From: Nostoc linckia NIES-25
GTDB taxonomy: Bacteria > Cyanobacteriota > Cyanobacteriia > Cyanobacteriales > Nostocaceae
DNA length: 64,000 nucleotides
Assembly (NCBI RefSeq): GCF_002368035.1
Contig: NZ_AP018222.1
Location: forward strand, 3,140,534 to 3,204,533
Reading direction: 5' to 3'
In this document: one piece after another, positions 44,405-52,470 of the stretch
Numbering within the stretch: the first letter of the stretch is position 1
Layout: the number at the start of each line of letters is the position of its first letter
The notes under the pieces: generated by a model
Seen by the model: only the letters and a program-made list of their open reading frames with translations
The model's database searches: none
Told to the model about the DNA's origin: nothing
Position numbers and translations under genes: made by a program

Positions 44405-44463
44405 GGGGAAAAGGTTAAAGGGAAAAGGGAAAAGGAATAAATTTAATATTTCCCCCTTACCCC
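44405..44463 (+). repeat. 59-bp dispersed repeat, third copy of the apt-flanking family
   Basis: Same start (GGGGAAAAGGTTAAAGG) and end (CCCCCTTACCCC) as 33512-33577 but about seven bases shorter in the GTTAAAG/GGAAAAG part. It is followed by TGACTAA heptamers (44492-44535) reaching the rlmD start codon. Confidence 0.85.
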
Positions 44464-44527
44464 TTTCCCTTTCCCCATGCCCTGTTTGACCAATGACTAA
44501 TGACTAATGACCAATAACTAATGACTA

Positions 44528-45943
44528 ATGACTAAAATGATTTGGCAACAAGGTGAATTAATTGAAGTAACGATCGCCGATCTCAGCGATACTGGCGATG
44601 GTGTGGGACGTGCTAATGAACGTGTAGTATTTGTCCCGGATACCGTACCAGGCGATCGCGCTATTGTCCGTTTAGTACATGTTAAACCCAAATATGCCCA
44701 CGCTAAGCTACAGGAGCTATTGCAACCATCTCCTCATCGCATCCGGCCTGCTTGTATTGTGGCTGACAAATGTGGTGGTTGCCAGTGGCAGCATATTAAT
44801 TATGATTACCAGCTTGTAGCTAAGCAAAATCAAGTCATCCAAGCAATGGAGCGCATTGGCGGTTTTACTCAACCACCAGTAGATCCAGTACTGGCTGTCG
44901 GTTCTGGTTTGGGTTACCGAAATAAATCTACTTATCCTCTAGGCAAATCGGCAACAGGACAAGTACAAGCTGGTTACTACCAAAAAGGTAGTCACCAATT
45001 AATCAACTTAAATCAATGTCCAGTCCAAGACTCGCGTTTAAATCCAATGCTTGCCGAAGTTAAGCAGGATATCCAACAGCGGGGTTGGCAAATTTACGAC
45101 GAACATCGCCACGTTGGGCAAATTCGCCATTTGAGTTTACGCATCGGCCGCCATACTGGCGAAATGTTGCTGACTTTAGTGGTTAAGGACTGGAATTTAC
45201 CAGAAGTTGCAACCCAAGCGCAGGAATGGTTAAAGCGTTATCCGCAGTTAATGGGAGTATGCCTGAATCGCAATGGCGATCGCACAAATGCTATCTTTGG
45301 AGTAGAAACCCGTTGCATCGCTGGAGTACCCCACCTGCGCGAACAATTTGCTGGACTGGAATTTAAAGTGCGCCCAGATACATTTTTCCAAGTTTATACA
45401 GAAACAGCAGAGGCATTATTGGAGGTAATTCAGTCAGAACTCAATCTTCAAGGGCATGAATTTCTAGTTGATGCGTATTGTGGTATCGGCACTTTAACTT
45501 TGCCCCTCGCCAAACAAGTGCGTCAAGCCATAGGTTTAGAAGTCCAACCAGCAGCTGTGGAACAAGCGATTTTAAATGCCGAGCGCAATGAAATTAATAA
45601 CGTAACATTCCAAGTCGGCGCAGTTGAGAAATTGCTGCCAAAAATGGGCACAATACCAGAGATCGTAATTCTCGATCCCCCACGTAAAGGTTGCGATCGC
45701 GGTGTCATAGACACTTTACGGCAATTGAAACCATATAGGATTGTTTACGTCAGCTGTAAAGTAGCCACCCTCGCCCGCGACCTGAAATTACTCTGTCAAG
45801 ATGGGCAATATAAGATCGCACGGGTACAACCTGCTGATTTTTTTCCCCAAACTGCTCATGTGGAAGCTGCTGCCTTTCTTGTGCTATCACATTTCGATCG
45901 GGATGCTGATTTCTTTAAAAAAATTGAAATTTCAAATTTGTAG
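44528..45943 (+). CDS. rlmD: 23S rRNA (uracil-C5)-methyltransferase RlmD/RumA
   Basis: The 471-residue enzyme has an N-terminal TRAM domain, 4Fe-4S cysteines C76, C82, C85 (CGGCQW) and one in LNQCPVQ, the SAM motif DAYCGIGTLTLP, and the catalytic cysteine C410 in VSCKVATLARDL. It methylates a uracil in 23S rRNA. Either ATG 44528 or 44537 may be used; the first lies in the TGACTAA repeat array, so the repeat supplies the leader and perhaps the start codon. Confidence 0.92.
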   Translation: MTKMIWQQGELIEVTIADLSDTGDGVGRANERVVFVPDTVPGDRAIVRLVHVKPKYAHAKLQELLQPSPHRIRPACIVADKCGGCQWQHINYDYQLVAKQNQVIQAMERIGGFTQPPVDPVLAVGSGLGYRNKSTYPLGKSATGQVQAGYYQKGSHQLINLNQCPVQDSRLNPMLAEVKQDIQQRGWQIYDEHRHVGQIRHLSLRIGRHTGEMLLTLVVKDWNLPEVATQAQEWLKRYPQLMGVCLNRNGDRTNAIFGVETRCIAGVPHLREQFAGLEFKVRPDTFFQVYTETAEALLEVIQSELNLQGHEFLVDAYCGIGTLTLPLAKQVRQAIGLEVQPAAVEQAILNAERNEINNVTFQVGAVEKLLPKMGTIPEIVILDPPRKGCDRGVIDTLRQLKPYRIVYVSCKVATLARDLKLLCQDGQYKIARVQPADFFPQTAHVEAAAFLVLSHFDRDADFFKKIEISNL

Positions 45944-46323
45944 TCTAGTGCATACTAACAATGCTAAAATCGAATTAAGCTAAAAATAGAAATTCATTTT
46001 GTTTAAAGAATTTAAAGTTGCATCGACTCCTAAAAGTATGAATGAGATTGTGTAAATTGCAAATCGGCAATTAACTAGAGTATGCCAATACTCAATGAAA
46101 TTAATAGCAATTTTTTAAGTTGCTCATTCCTTTATCAAATTTATTACAGCCGTTATATATCCGACCAATTCCAACTCATTCATATAGTCAATGCTCCCTA
46201 GCATTTTCAAAATTTAGTTTTAAAGACGCAAGTTTGAAGGCAGCATGACCACCTCAATTTTTATCAGGGTGCCTGTGACACCAAACTGATGTCTAGCTAA
46301 CTGAAAGCTATGGGGTTTCTCTT
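45944..46323. other. Intergenic region rlmD to RsbW-like gene
   Basis: 380 AT-rich bases with no gene, repeat or clear hairpin. Confidence 0.3.
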
Positions 46324-46773
46324 GTGATTACTATTTCGCTCCGTCCAGTTGGACGTTATTGGGGCACGATTAGTTTTGCCTCAACCCTCTACCTTTGTCC
46401 CATATTAGATTTATTGTTGGCAGAAATTCCAGCAAAATTACAATCAGAACTGCGTTTAGGACTTCAAGAAGCCCTAGTAAACGCAGCTAAACATGGCAAT
46501 AATCTCGATCCGAGTAAAAGAGTTGTAGTACGTTTTTCCTTAATAGATAATCAATATTGGTGGATAATTTCAGACCAGGGTAGCGGCTTTACCCCCTCAC
46601 CTGTTACTGATGAAGAACCAACAGACTATTTACCACCAGATGAAGCAGAAAGTGGTCGAGGTCTATGTCTTCTACATCAAATTTTCGATCAGGTAGAGTG
46701 GAATCGCAAGGGTACAGAATTAAGGCTTTGTAAACAAATGGAAAATCGTCGCGGACTATCTCTGCGACGGTAG
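46324..46773 (+). CDS. RsbW-like anti-sigma/HATPase protein
   Basis: The 149-residue protein is a single HATPase domain: N-box QEALVNAAKHGNN, G1 box DQGSGF and G2 box AESGRGLCLL. It lacks a histidine-kinase dimerisation domain, so it resembles RsbW/SpoIIAB serine kinases that bind anti-sigma antagonists or sigma factors. Start is GTG 46324. It is followed by an AGTTAGG heptamer array. Its partner protein is not in the window. Confidence 0.85.
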   Translation: MITISLRPVGRYWGTISFASTLYLCPILDLLLAEIPAKLQSELRLGLQEALVNAAKHGNNLDPSKRVVVRFSLIDNQYWWIISDQGSGFTPSPVTDEEPTDYLPPDEAESGRGLCLLHQIFDQVEWNRKGTELRLCKQMENRRGLSLRR

Positions 46774-46777
46774 TTGT

Positions 46778-46830
46778 AGTTAGGAGTTAGGAGTTAGGAG
46801 TTAGGAGTTAGGAGTTAGGAGTTAGGAGTT
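46778..46830 (+). repeat. AGTTAGG tandem heptamer, seven perfect copies
   Basis: AGTTAGG repeats perfectly from 46778 to 46826 plus a partial copy. A complementary stretch (ACTCCTAATTCCTAACT, 46849-46867) follows and includes the stop codon of the next minus-strand gene, so a long hairpin between the convergent genes is possible. Confidence 0.95.
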
Positions 46831-46860
46831 TAAAACTTTATAACTTATCACTCCTAATTC

Positions 46861-47139
46861 CTAACTTTTTCCATGAGTTGGACAGGGAGGAGCAGAAATA
46901 GAGCGATCTAGCCAGCCTATTGCTTGTTCTAGTCTGGCTTGGGCTTCTTGTGGTTGATTGTTTAAAAGATAAACAACAGCTGCTGCTACTTGTTCGCTGG
47001 CGCGGGAATTGCGGTTGGACTTGAGGCGATGCCAATCCTCAGGAGAGATGCTTAGTCTTTGCATTAGAGCTTGGGCTAGTTCTAAAGTACTAAATTCATT
47101 CAGTTGACTGGTTTTCGGCAGTTGTGCAGATTGAGACAT
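46861..47139 (-). CDS. Conserved cyanobacterial hypothetical (DUF6439-like)
   Basis: This 92-residue helical protein reads LNEFSTLELAQALMQRLSIS, then ASEQVAAAVVYLLNNQPQEA and LEQAIGWLDRSISAPPCPTH. I recall it as a small conserved cyanobacterial family (DUF6439) but cannot verify it. Its stop codon lies in a repeat (see 46778-46830). The start ATG at 47139 is divergent from the coiled-coil protein gene at 47258. Function unknown. Confidence 0.6.
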   Translation of the reverse strand: MSQSAQLPKTSQLNEFSTLELAQALMQRLSISPEDWHRLKSNRNSRASEQVAAAVVYLLNNQPQEAQARLEQAIGWLDRSISAPPCPTHGKS

Positions 47140-47257
47140 AATATAAAGTCCTTATAAGAGATTTTGTACTTAGTTATTTGTCCTTTGTTTATTAACTAAT
47201 GACAAATGACCAATGACAAATGACAATTGACTTTTAATCTTAGTTTACTACTTGTAA

Positions 47258-47620
47258 ATGAAGCCGTCTCAACAATCACAACCGCCAGGGGAAAATCCGG
47301 AACCAGATTTAGAACAAGAAATCGAGGAAGTAGAGCGATCGCTTTTATCCTTGAGAGAACGTTACGAGCAAGTAAAGCGCGATCGGCAGCAAAAGGCTCA
47401 ATTGCAACAGCGTCAGGAGCAATTAAAGCGCCATAAATTCCAGACACCAGAAATTAAAGCGGAGTTACGGCAAATCAAACAGCAGTTGGAAATGCTAGAA
47501 ATAAACTTAGAAAGCCAGTTGTTTTCTTGGCGTAGTCTCAAAAAACCTTTCTGGCAGGCCGTCCGCTTTGGTGGAATGGGCGTTATCATAGGCTGGATAT
47601 TAAAGTCTTATGCTGGGTAA
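47258..47620 (+). CDS. Coiled-coil protein with C-terminal hydrophobic segment
   Basis: The 120-residue protein has a long charged coiled coil (about 18-85: EEVERSLLSLRERYEQVKRD, QIKQQLEMLEINLES) and a hydrophobic end FWQAVRFGGMGVIIGWILKS that could be a membrane anchor. It ends two bases before asnS, so the two are probably co-transcribed. I recognise it as a cyanobacterial hypothetical found beside asnS; function unknown. Confidence 0.65.
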   Translation: MKPSQQSQPPGENPEPDLEQEIEEVERSLLSLRERYEQVKRDRQQKAQLQQRQEQLKRHKFQTPEIKAELRQIKQQLEMLEINLESQLFSWRSLKKPFWQAVRFGGMGVIIGWILKSYAG

Positions 47621-47622
47621 AT

Positions 47623-49014
47623 ATGGTAAATCGACGGATTGCAGAAATATTGCGAAGTGGTCAACCTGATGAGTCTCTCCTAGTTCAAGGCTGGGTGAGG
47701 ACAAAACGCGAGTCCAAAGGATTTGCTTTTATCGAAGTTAATGACGGCTCATCGCTAGCTAATTTGCAAGTCGTCATCAATCAGGATTTGCCAGATTACG
47801 AACCTATCTTGAAAAAACTGAATACCGGTGCTGCTGTTGAGGTCGCTGGGGTGTTGGTGGCTTCTTTGGGTAAAGGACAGCGAATTGAGTTGAAAGCAGA
47901 ATCTATAAAAGTCCACGGAGAAGCCGATCCCGATACATATCCCCTGCAAAAGAAGCGTCATTCCTTTGAGTTTCTGCGAACCATTGGACATTTGCGATCG
48001 CGTACTAATTCTTTTGGTGCAGTTTTCCGGGTGAGAAATGCTTGTTCGGCGGCAATTCACCAATTCTTCCAAGAAAGAGGTTTTTTGTGGGTACACACAC
48101 CCATCATCACTGCTAGCGATTGTGAAGGTGCTGGCGAACTTTTTAGCGTTACTAGTTTGGATTTAAAAAATATTCCCCGCACAGATAATCAAGGGGTAGA
48201 TTATAGCCAAGACTTTTTTGCTAAACCTACATATTTAACAGTTAGCGGTCAGTTGGAAGCGGAAATCATGGCGATGGCGTTTAGCAACGTCTACACATTT
48301 GGCCCTACTTTCCGTGCAGAAAATTCTAATACTTCGCGTCACTTAGCAGAATTCTGGATGGTTGAGCCAGAAATGGCTTTTTGTGACTTAGAAGGCGATA
48401 TGGATTTAGCTGAGGCGTTTCTCAAACATATCTTTAATTATGTGTTGGAAACTTGCCCAGAAGATATGGAATTTTTCAACCAGCGCATTGATAATTCTGT
48501 GTTGGCAACAGCCGATAATATTATTAACAATCAATTTGAACGCTTAACTTACACAGAAGCGATCGCCCTTTTAGAAAAATCCGATGTCAAATTTGAATAT
48601 CCTGTAAGCTGGGGCTTAGATTTACAATCAGAACACGAACGTTACCTAGCCGAACAATTATTTAAAAAGCCTGTAATTGTCACAGATTATCCCGCCAAAA
48701 TCAAAGCTTTTTATATGCGCTTGAACGACGACGAAAAAACCGTCCGCGCAATGGATATTCTAGCGCCGAAAATTGGCGAAATTATTGGTGGTTCCCAACG
48801 GGAAGAACGCTTAGACGTTCTAGAACGTCGGGTAATAGCGCAAGGAATGAAGCCAGAAGATTTATGGTGGTATCTCGATTTGCGTCGTTATGGTACCGTT
48901 CCTCACGCGGGTTTTGGTTTGGGTTTTGAACGACTCGTGCAATTCATCACTGGAATGGCAAATATTCGTGATGTGATTCCCTTCCCGCGTACACCGCAAA
49001 GTGCTGAGTTTTAG
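47623..49014 (+). CDS. asnS: Asparagine-tRNA ligase
   Basis: The 463-residue class II synthetase has an N-terminal OB-fold anticodon-binding domain (about 15-110), motif 2 region FGPTFRAENSNTSRHLAEFW and motif 3 GFGLGFERLVQFITG. HLAEFWMVEPEMAF and the insertion before motif 3 distinguish AsnS from AspS. It charges tRNA-Asn. A strong terminator at 49093-49114 follows. Confidence 0.96.
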   Translation: MVNRRIAEILRSGQPDESLLVQGWVRTKRESKGFAFIEVNDGSSLANLQVVINQDLPDYEPILKKLNTGAAVEVAGVLVASLGKGQRIELKAESIKVHGEADPDTYPLQKKRHSFEFLRTIGHLRSRTNSFGAVFRVRNACSAAIHQFFQERGFLWVHTPIITASDCEGAGELFSVTSLDLKNIPRTDNQGVDYSQDFFAKPTYLTVSGQLEAEIMAMAFSNVYTFGPTFRAENSNTSRHLAEFWMVEPEMAFCDLEGDMDLAEAFLKHIFNYVLETCPEDMEFFNQRIDNSVLATADNIINNQFERLTYTEAIALLEKSDVKFEYPVSWGLDLQSEHERYLAEQLFKKPVIVTDYPAKIKAFYMRLNDDEKTVRAMDILAPKIGEIIGGSQREERLDVLERRVIAQGMKPEDLWWYLDLRRYGTVPHAGFGLGFERLVQFITGMANIRDVIPFPRTPQSAEF

Positions 49015-49092
49015 TTTCAGAAGTTGAAAACCAGGCGATTAGAAATCGCTTCTATACAAACCAAGTCAGTCTGATGAACTAATAAAAACTTT

Positions 49093-49114
49093 AAAACCTG
49101 CATTCGCAGGTTTT
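49093..49114 (+). terminator. Terminator after asnS
   Basis: AAAACCTGC (49093-49101), loop ATTC, GCAGGTTTT (49106-49114), followed by ATTTG. It lies 79 bases after the asnS stop. Confidence 0.75.
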
Positions 49115-49154
49115 ATTTGTATAGAGGGGTATTTTATCAAGCGATGAATGAAAA

Positions 49155-49465
49155 CTAAGATTTTTTAATTTCCTGTTGTAAAACTTGAATTTGCTCAAGA
49201 GATAATTCAGTAACTTGAGCAATTTGTTCTAAGCTCATTCCAATTCGCAACAAATTTAAAGCCAACTTTCTTATTGTCTCTGCTTTACCTTTGGCTTCGC
49301 CTTTGGCTTCGCCTTCTTCTAGGATTTGTTGATAAATGACTGATTCGCGCATCATCTCACTCCTTAAAATCTTGTTAATTACATTTTTATTTAACACCAG
49401 GCCTGCTAAAATTCCACTGGCGGCAGCTATGTTTCTTTGTAGCTGGCGATCGCTATTCCAAATCT
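49155..49465 (-). pseudogene. 3' remnant of an Rpn-family nuclease gene
   Basis: On the minus strand WNSDRQLQRNIAAASGILAG, LVLNKNVINKILRSEMMRES, then QQILEEGEAKGEAKGKAETI and LEQIAQVTELSLEQIQVLQQ form the C-terminal third of an Rpn/PD-(D/E)xK 'transposase-like' nuclease. A stop codon lies just upstream of WNSD, so the catalytic N-terminus is missing. The ATG at 49397 could still yield 80 residues, but I regard it as a remnant. Confidence 0.7.
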
Positions 49466-49838
49466 ATAGAACTCATATTTGATGTTTGAAATATACGTAG
49501 GGGAGCCAGCCGTATGGGCGGGTTTCCCGACTGAGCGGACTGGCGTTGCGTTAGCCTTTGGCATAACGCACCAGCTAAATGTTTTGGTGCGTTAGGCTAC
49601 GCCATAACACACCCTACATATACTATATATACTTAAATTTTTTCAATAATCAAATCGGATTCCTATGTATAAAAAAGCAGAGATACAACGTTCGTTGTAC
49701 CTCTACAGATTATTTATATTCAATTAGATTTAAGATGAATATAAAAAAGTGTTTACCTCGTTGCTACTAGATTATGAGCAATCCCTCATCTTTATCTAGA
49801 TTCCTGATTTGCATTGAGTATCGAATAAGAATCTAGAA
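49466..49838. other. Intergenic region with GGTGCGTTA-type repeats
   Basis: 373 bases with no gene. A dispersed repeat (GGTGCGTTAGGCTACGCC, with related GTTGCGTTAGCC) lies at 49550-49615. The open frame at 49579-49770 has no family resemblance. Confidence 0.4.
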
Positions 49839-50114
49839 TGGCAATTACACGTATTTTAAATAATAGACGCACCTAAACTCGGATTCAGGTTCGCATTGCC
49901 ACAGATTTGAATGATGAACCAGTCATTTCACCGTGGTTTCTCACTATTGCTCTATACCCGGATTTCTCACTGCTGAGGTAAGCGCAAACATACCAAAATA
50001 TAGTTGTTTCGACTTGGAACTACGATGAACAACTTCCCAGATTAAAAGCGCTTTAAGCTTGCTAGATGAACTGGATTCATAAAATTTGCATCAACCCAAT
50101 CCTGAGGAAGATGA
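49839..50114 (+). pseudogene. Decayed NIL-domain protein gene
   Basis: From ATG 49839 the reading is MAITRILNNRRT, stop, then TRIQVRIATDLNDEPVIS; after a frameshift AEVSANIPKYSCFDLELR, stop, TTSQIKSALSLLDELDS, stop, NLHQPNPEEDD. The pattern EPVIS, FDLELR(G)TTSQIKSAL and LDELD matches cyanobacterial NIL-domain proteins (a domain found in methionine ABC ATPases and free-standing). At least three stops and one frameshift make it non-functional. The family call is from memory. Confidence 0.6.
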
Positions 50115-50190
50115 CTAGTAAATTTAGTTAGAAGTTAGGAGTTAGGAGTTAAAAAATTCATAACTCTTAACTTTTAACTCCTAACTGGAT

Positions 50191-50868
50191 TTATGCCATT
50201 TGATTTTCAATCGCCCACCGCGCTAGTTCAGTGCGGTTGTGGAGATTGGTTTTGCCCAACATATTGGACACATGGCTCTCAACTGTACGCTGACTAACGT
50301 TAAGTTCTTCAGCAATTTCTCGGTTAGCTAAACCCCTAGCTACAAACTGGACTACTTTCAGTTCGGTTGGGGTTAACTGCACATCAAAGGGAACTTGGAT
50401 GCGGGAACCGTTTTCGCCTCCTTTTGCTTGGTGTTCTTTCCAACGGATAGTTTGTTTCAGCGAGGACTCAACTTGGGCTACGAGTTCTTCTGGTTCAAAA
50501 GGCTTGACCATATAAACATCAGCACCTTTGTTCAGACCTTTAACTCGGTCTGCACTTTGTCCTTTTGCTGAAAGGAAAAGAACTGGAATCCAACTGGTGC
50601 GTTCGTTTTGCCGGACTTGTTCCACAAAAGTATATCCGTCCATTTCCGGCATCATCACATCGCAGATGATCATGTCTGGAACATCTTGCTCTAAAATTTC
50701 CAGAGCTTCGCGTCCATTTTCGGCGGTGATGACTTCATATCCTCGGAATTCTAAGTAATCCTTCACCAGCAAGATGAGGTTAGGGTCATCATCAATCAAT
50801 AGAAGTCGTTTGTGATCTTTCATGCTGGGCTCTTTCATAGCAGTGGCACTTGTCGCGCTTCGGTCCAT
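50191..50868 (-). CDS. NarL/LuxR-type response regulator (Rre1/Ycf29-like)
   Basis: This 225-residue regulator has a receiver domain (LLLIDDDPNLILLVKDYLEF, phosphoacceptor D in MIICDVMMPEMDGY, switch K in YMVKPFEPEEL) and a LuxR-type helix-turn-helix (LTPTELKVVQFVARGLANRE, NVSQRTVESHVSNMLGKTNL). It resembles the Rre1/Ycf29 group conserved in cyanobacteria, which mediates stress responses of chaperone genes. groESL with a K-box lies 1.1 kb away. ATG 50868 or the internal ATG before KDHKRLLL may be the start. The cognate kinase is not in the window. Confidence 0.88.
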   Translation of the reverse strand: MDRSATSATAMKEPSMKDHKRLLLIDDDPNLILLVKDYLEFRGYEVITAENGREALEILEQDVPDMIICDVMMPEMDGYTFVEQVRQNERTSWIPVLFLSAKGQSADRVKGLNKGADVYMVKPFEPEELVAQVESSLKQTIRWKEHQAKGGENGSRIQVPFDVQLTPTELKVVQFVARGLANREIAEELNVSQRTVESHVSNMLGKTNLHNRTELARWAIENQMA

Positions 50869-51214
50869 CAAAGTCTTGAATATTTATCCTCTATGGTGGT
50901 TTATGTGAGATGTTGTCCTTTTGCCTACTTAACTTGCCTTTGCTGTCTCAAGTCTCAAAAATGCCGAGCACTTTCAAGAGACTACTAGCTCGATAGCAAA
51001 AGTCCAGCAAGGATACGTATAGCAGTAGTATCTATAATGCGCTATTATATATCGCTTTGAAAGGGGCGGGGTAAAAAACACTGATAAAATAATAATCCTT
51101 CTGACTCACTAGTTAAGTATTGGCTTAAAGATGACCCTACCTCAAAACCAACCCGCACTTTCTAAAAGCTTACTGCTATAACATATCCTTGCGCTGTTAA
51201 GCCTCTATGAGATG
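50869..51214. other. Intergenic region upstream of the response regulator
   Basis: 346 bases without a gene; the regulator's promoter must lie at its left part. No operator could be recognised. Confidence 0.3.
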
Positions 51215-51670
51215 TTAACAAGAAACTAGGGAAGTTTCTGGCAAAAGATGGGTTAAAAATGCATATTCTTCAACCGCCATTATGCCTATTAAGTGTTCTT
51301 GAACGATCCGCTCAATAACTTCCGAGTTTGCTTGGCGATACCAGACGCCATCAGGATAGACCACCATTATGAGTCCAGAACCACAAACCTGCAAGCAATT
51401 GGTTTTAGTTTTAAAAACGCAAATGGGATGACTTGCTTGCGGCTTGTCGAGTTTTAGCTCTTTAAGTCGCTCTCTTAAGTACTCCCAAGATTCCAAACTG
51501 GCTGGTTTTGAACAACAGTTAGGGCTTGTTTGCTCAGCACAAATAAAAATATGTTGCTGAATTTTTGCCACTCCTGAACTTTCTCCACAATTACTCAGGG
51601 CTTTATGTTCAAGAGGCTTGGTGGTTTTCGGGATTTGATGGCTTTTCTGGATCACTTTATTGTTACTCAT
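51215..51670 (-). CDS. [2Fe-2S] thioredoxin-like ferredoxin-domain protein
   Basis: The 151-residue protein has a thioredoxin-like [2Fe-2S] ferredoxin domain (about 38-135): HIFICAEQTSPNCC, HPICVFKTKTNCLQVCGSGL, then VVYPDGVWYRQA and IVQEHLIGI, matching the four-cysteine pattern of this group. A 35-residue polar leader precedes it. It probably carries electrons or senses redox state; the partner is unknown. Single gene, divergent from groES. Confidence 0.85.
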   Translation of the reverse strand: MSNNKVIQKSHQIPKTTKPLEHKALSNCGESSGVAKIQQHIFICAEQTSPNCCSKPASLESWEYLRERLKELKLDKPQASHPICVFKTKTNCLQVCGSGLIMVVYPDGVWYRQANSEVIERIVQEHLIGIMAVEEYAFLTHLLPETSLVSC

Positions 51671-51943
51671 CGAGCGGCTCCCTGATTACAGTTCTATAAC
51701 AATTTCCAAGCTTTGCAAATAAAGTTTACTGAGATGGGTACTGGGGAATGGGGATTGGGCATTGGGCAAACAGGGAGTTAGGAGTTAGGAGTTAGGAGTT
51801 AATAATTATTCTCCCCATCTCGTCATCTCCCATGCCCTATGCCCCATGCCCTATTCCCTATAAAAATATTCGTAGCTTCCGCAACAGAACCCGAAGGATA
51901 AAAATAATTAAGCATTTATACTTAAGTACACCCCAGGATTCTA
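51671..51943. other. Repeat-bearing region upstream of groES control sites
   Basis: GGGCATTGG and AGTTAGG tracts occur at 51740-51802, with CCCCATGCCC tracts at 51829-51855. No gene is present. Confidence 0.5.
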
Positions 51944-51959
51944 GTTCGGGAACCCGTAC
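51944..51959 (+). promoter_or_regulatory. K-box element upstream of groESL
   Basis: GTTCGG-GAAC-CCGTAC matches the cyanobacterial K-box pattern GTTCGG-NNAN-CCNNAC described upstream of groESL operons, a positive element for heat and light induction. It lies 12 bases before the -35 element. Confidence 0.75.
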
Positions 51960-51970
51960 TTAAGAAATTC

Positions 51971-52000
51971 TTGCCATTGGACGCTGCTTTTGGGTAGATT
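51971..52000 (+). promoter_or_regulatory. groESL promoter, sigma-70 type
   Basis: TTGCCA (51971-51976), 18 bases, TAGATT (51995-52000). The -10 element abuts and overlaps the CIRCE operator by two bases, so HrcA binding would block polymerase. Confidence 0.7.
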
Positions 52001-52025
52001 AGCACTCAGGAGTTGAGAGTGCTAA
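51999..52025 (+). promoter_or_regulatory. CIRCE operator (HrcA binding site)
   Basis: TTAGCACTC, nine bases, GAGTGCTAA is a perfect match to the CIRCE consensus. It lies 16 bases before groES, with the ribosome site (CTCTGGAGAAA) after it. HrcA should repress groESL here in unstressed cells. Confidence 0.97.
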
Positions 52026-52041
52026 CTCTGGAGAAAATTAT

Positions 52042-52353
52042 ATGGCAGCAATATCTCTAACCGTTTCTACAGTAAAACCTTTGGGCGATCGCGTTTTCGT
52101 AAAAGTGAGCGCCTCTGAAGAAAAGACCGCAGGTGGTCTGTATTTGCCCGATACCGCCAAAGAAAAGCCCCAAGTAGGTGAAGTAGTCGCCCTTGGCCCT
52201 GGCAAGCGTAATGACGACGGTAGCCGTCAAGAATTGGAAATTAAAGTCGGTGATAAAGTTCTGTACTCTAAGTACGCCGGTACTGACATCAAACTCGGTA
52301 CTGAAGAATATGTACTGCTTTCTGAAAAAGATATTTTAGCAGTCGTTATCTAA
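52042..52353 (+). CDS. groES: Co-chaperonin GroES
   Basis: The 103-residue GroES has the signature VKPLGDRVFVKVSASEEKTA, mobile-loop TAGGLYLPDTAKEKP and VLYSKYAGTDIKLGTEEYVL. It caps the GroEL barrel. A GGAG site (52029-52032) precedes its ATG. It is the first gene of the heat-induced groESL operon behind K-box, promoter and CIRCE. Confidence 0.97.
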   Translation: MAAISLTVSTVKPLGDRVFVKVSASEEKTAGGLYLPDTAKEKPQVGEVVALGPGKRNDDGSRQELEIKVGDKVLYSKYAGTDIKLGTEEYVLLSEKDILAVVI

Positions 52354-52470
52354 CAGGCGAGTGGGGAATAGGGGATGGGAAATAGGAAAGAGTTTTCCCG
52401 ATGCCCAATGCCCTGTTTGGCCAATGCCCAATTCAAAAAAAATTGACTTACTCCTTGGATTTAGATATTT

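Noticed and set aside
49579..49770. 63-codon frame ending MNIKKCLPRCY
   Set aside because: AT-rich chance frame next to dispersed repeats, with no ribosome site.
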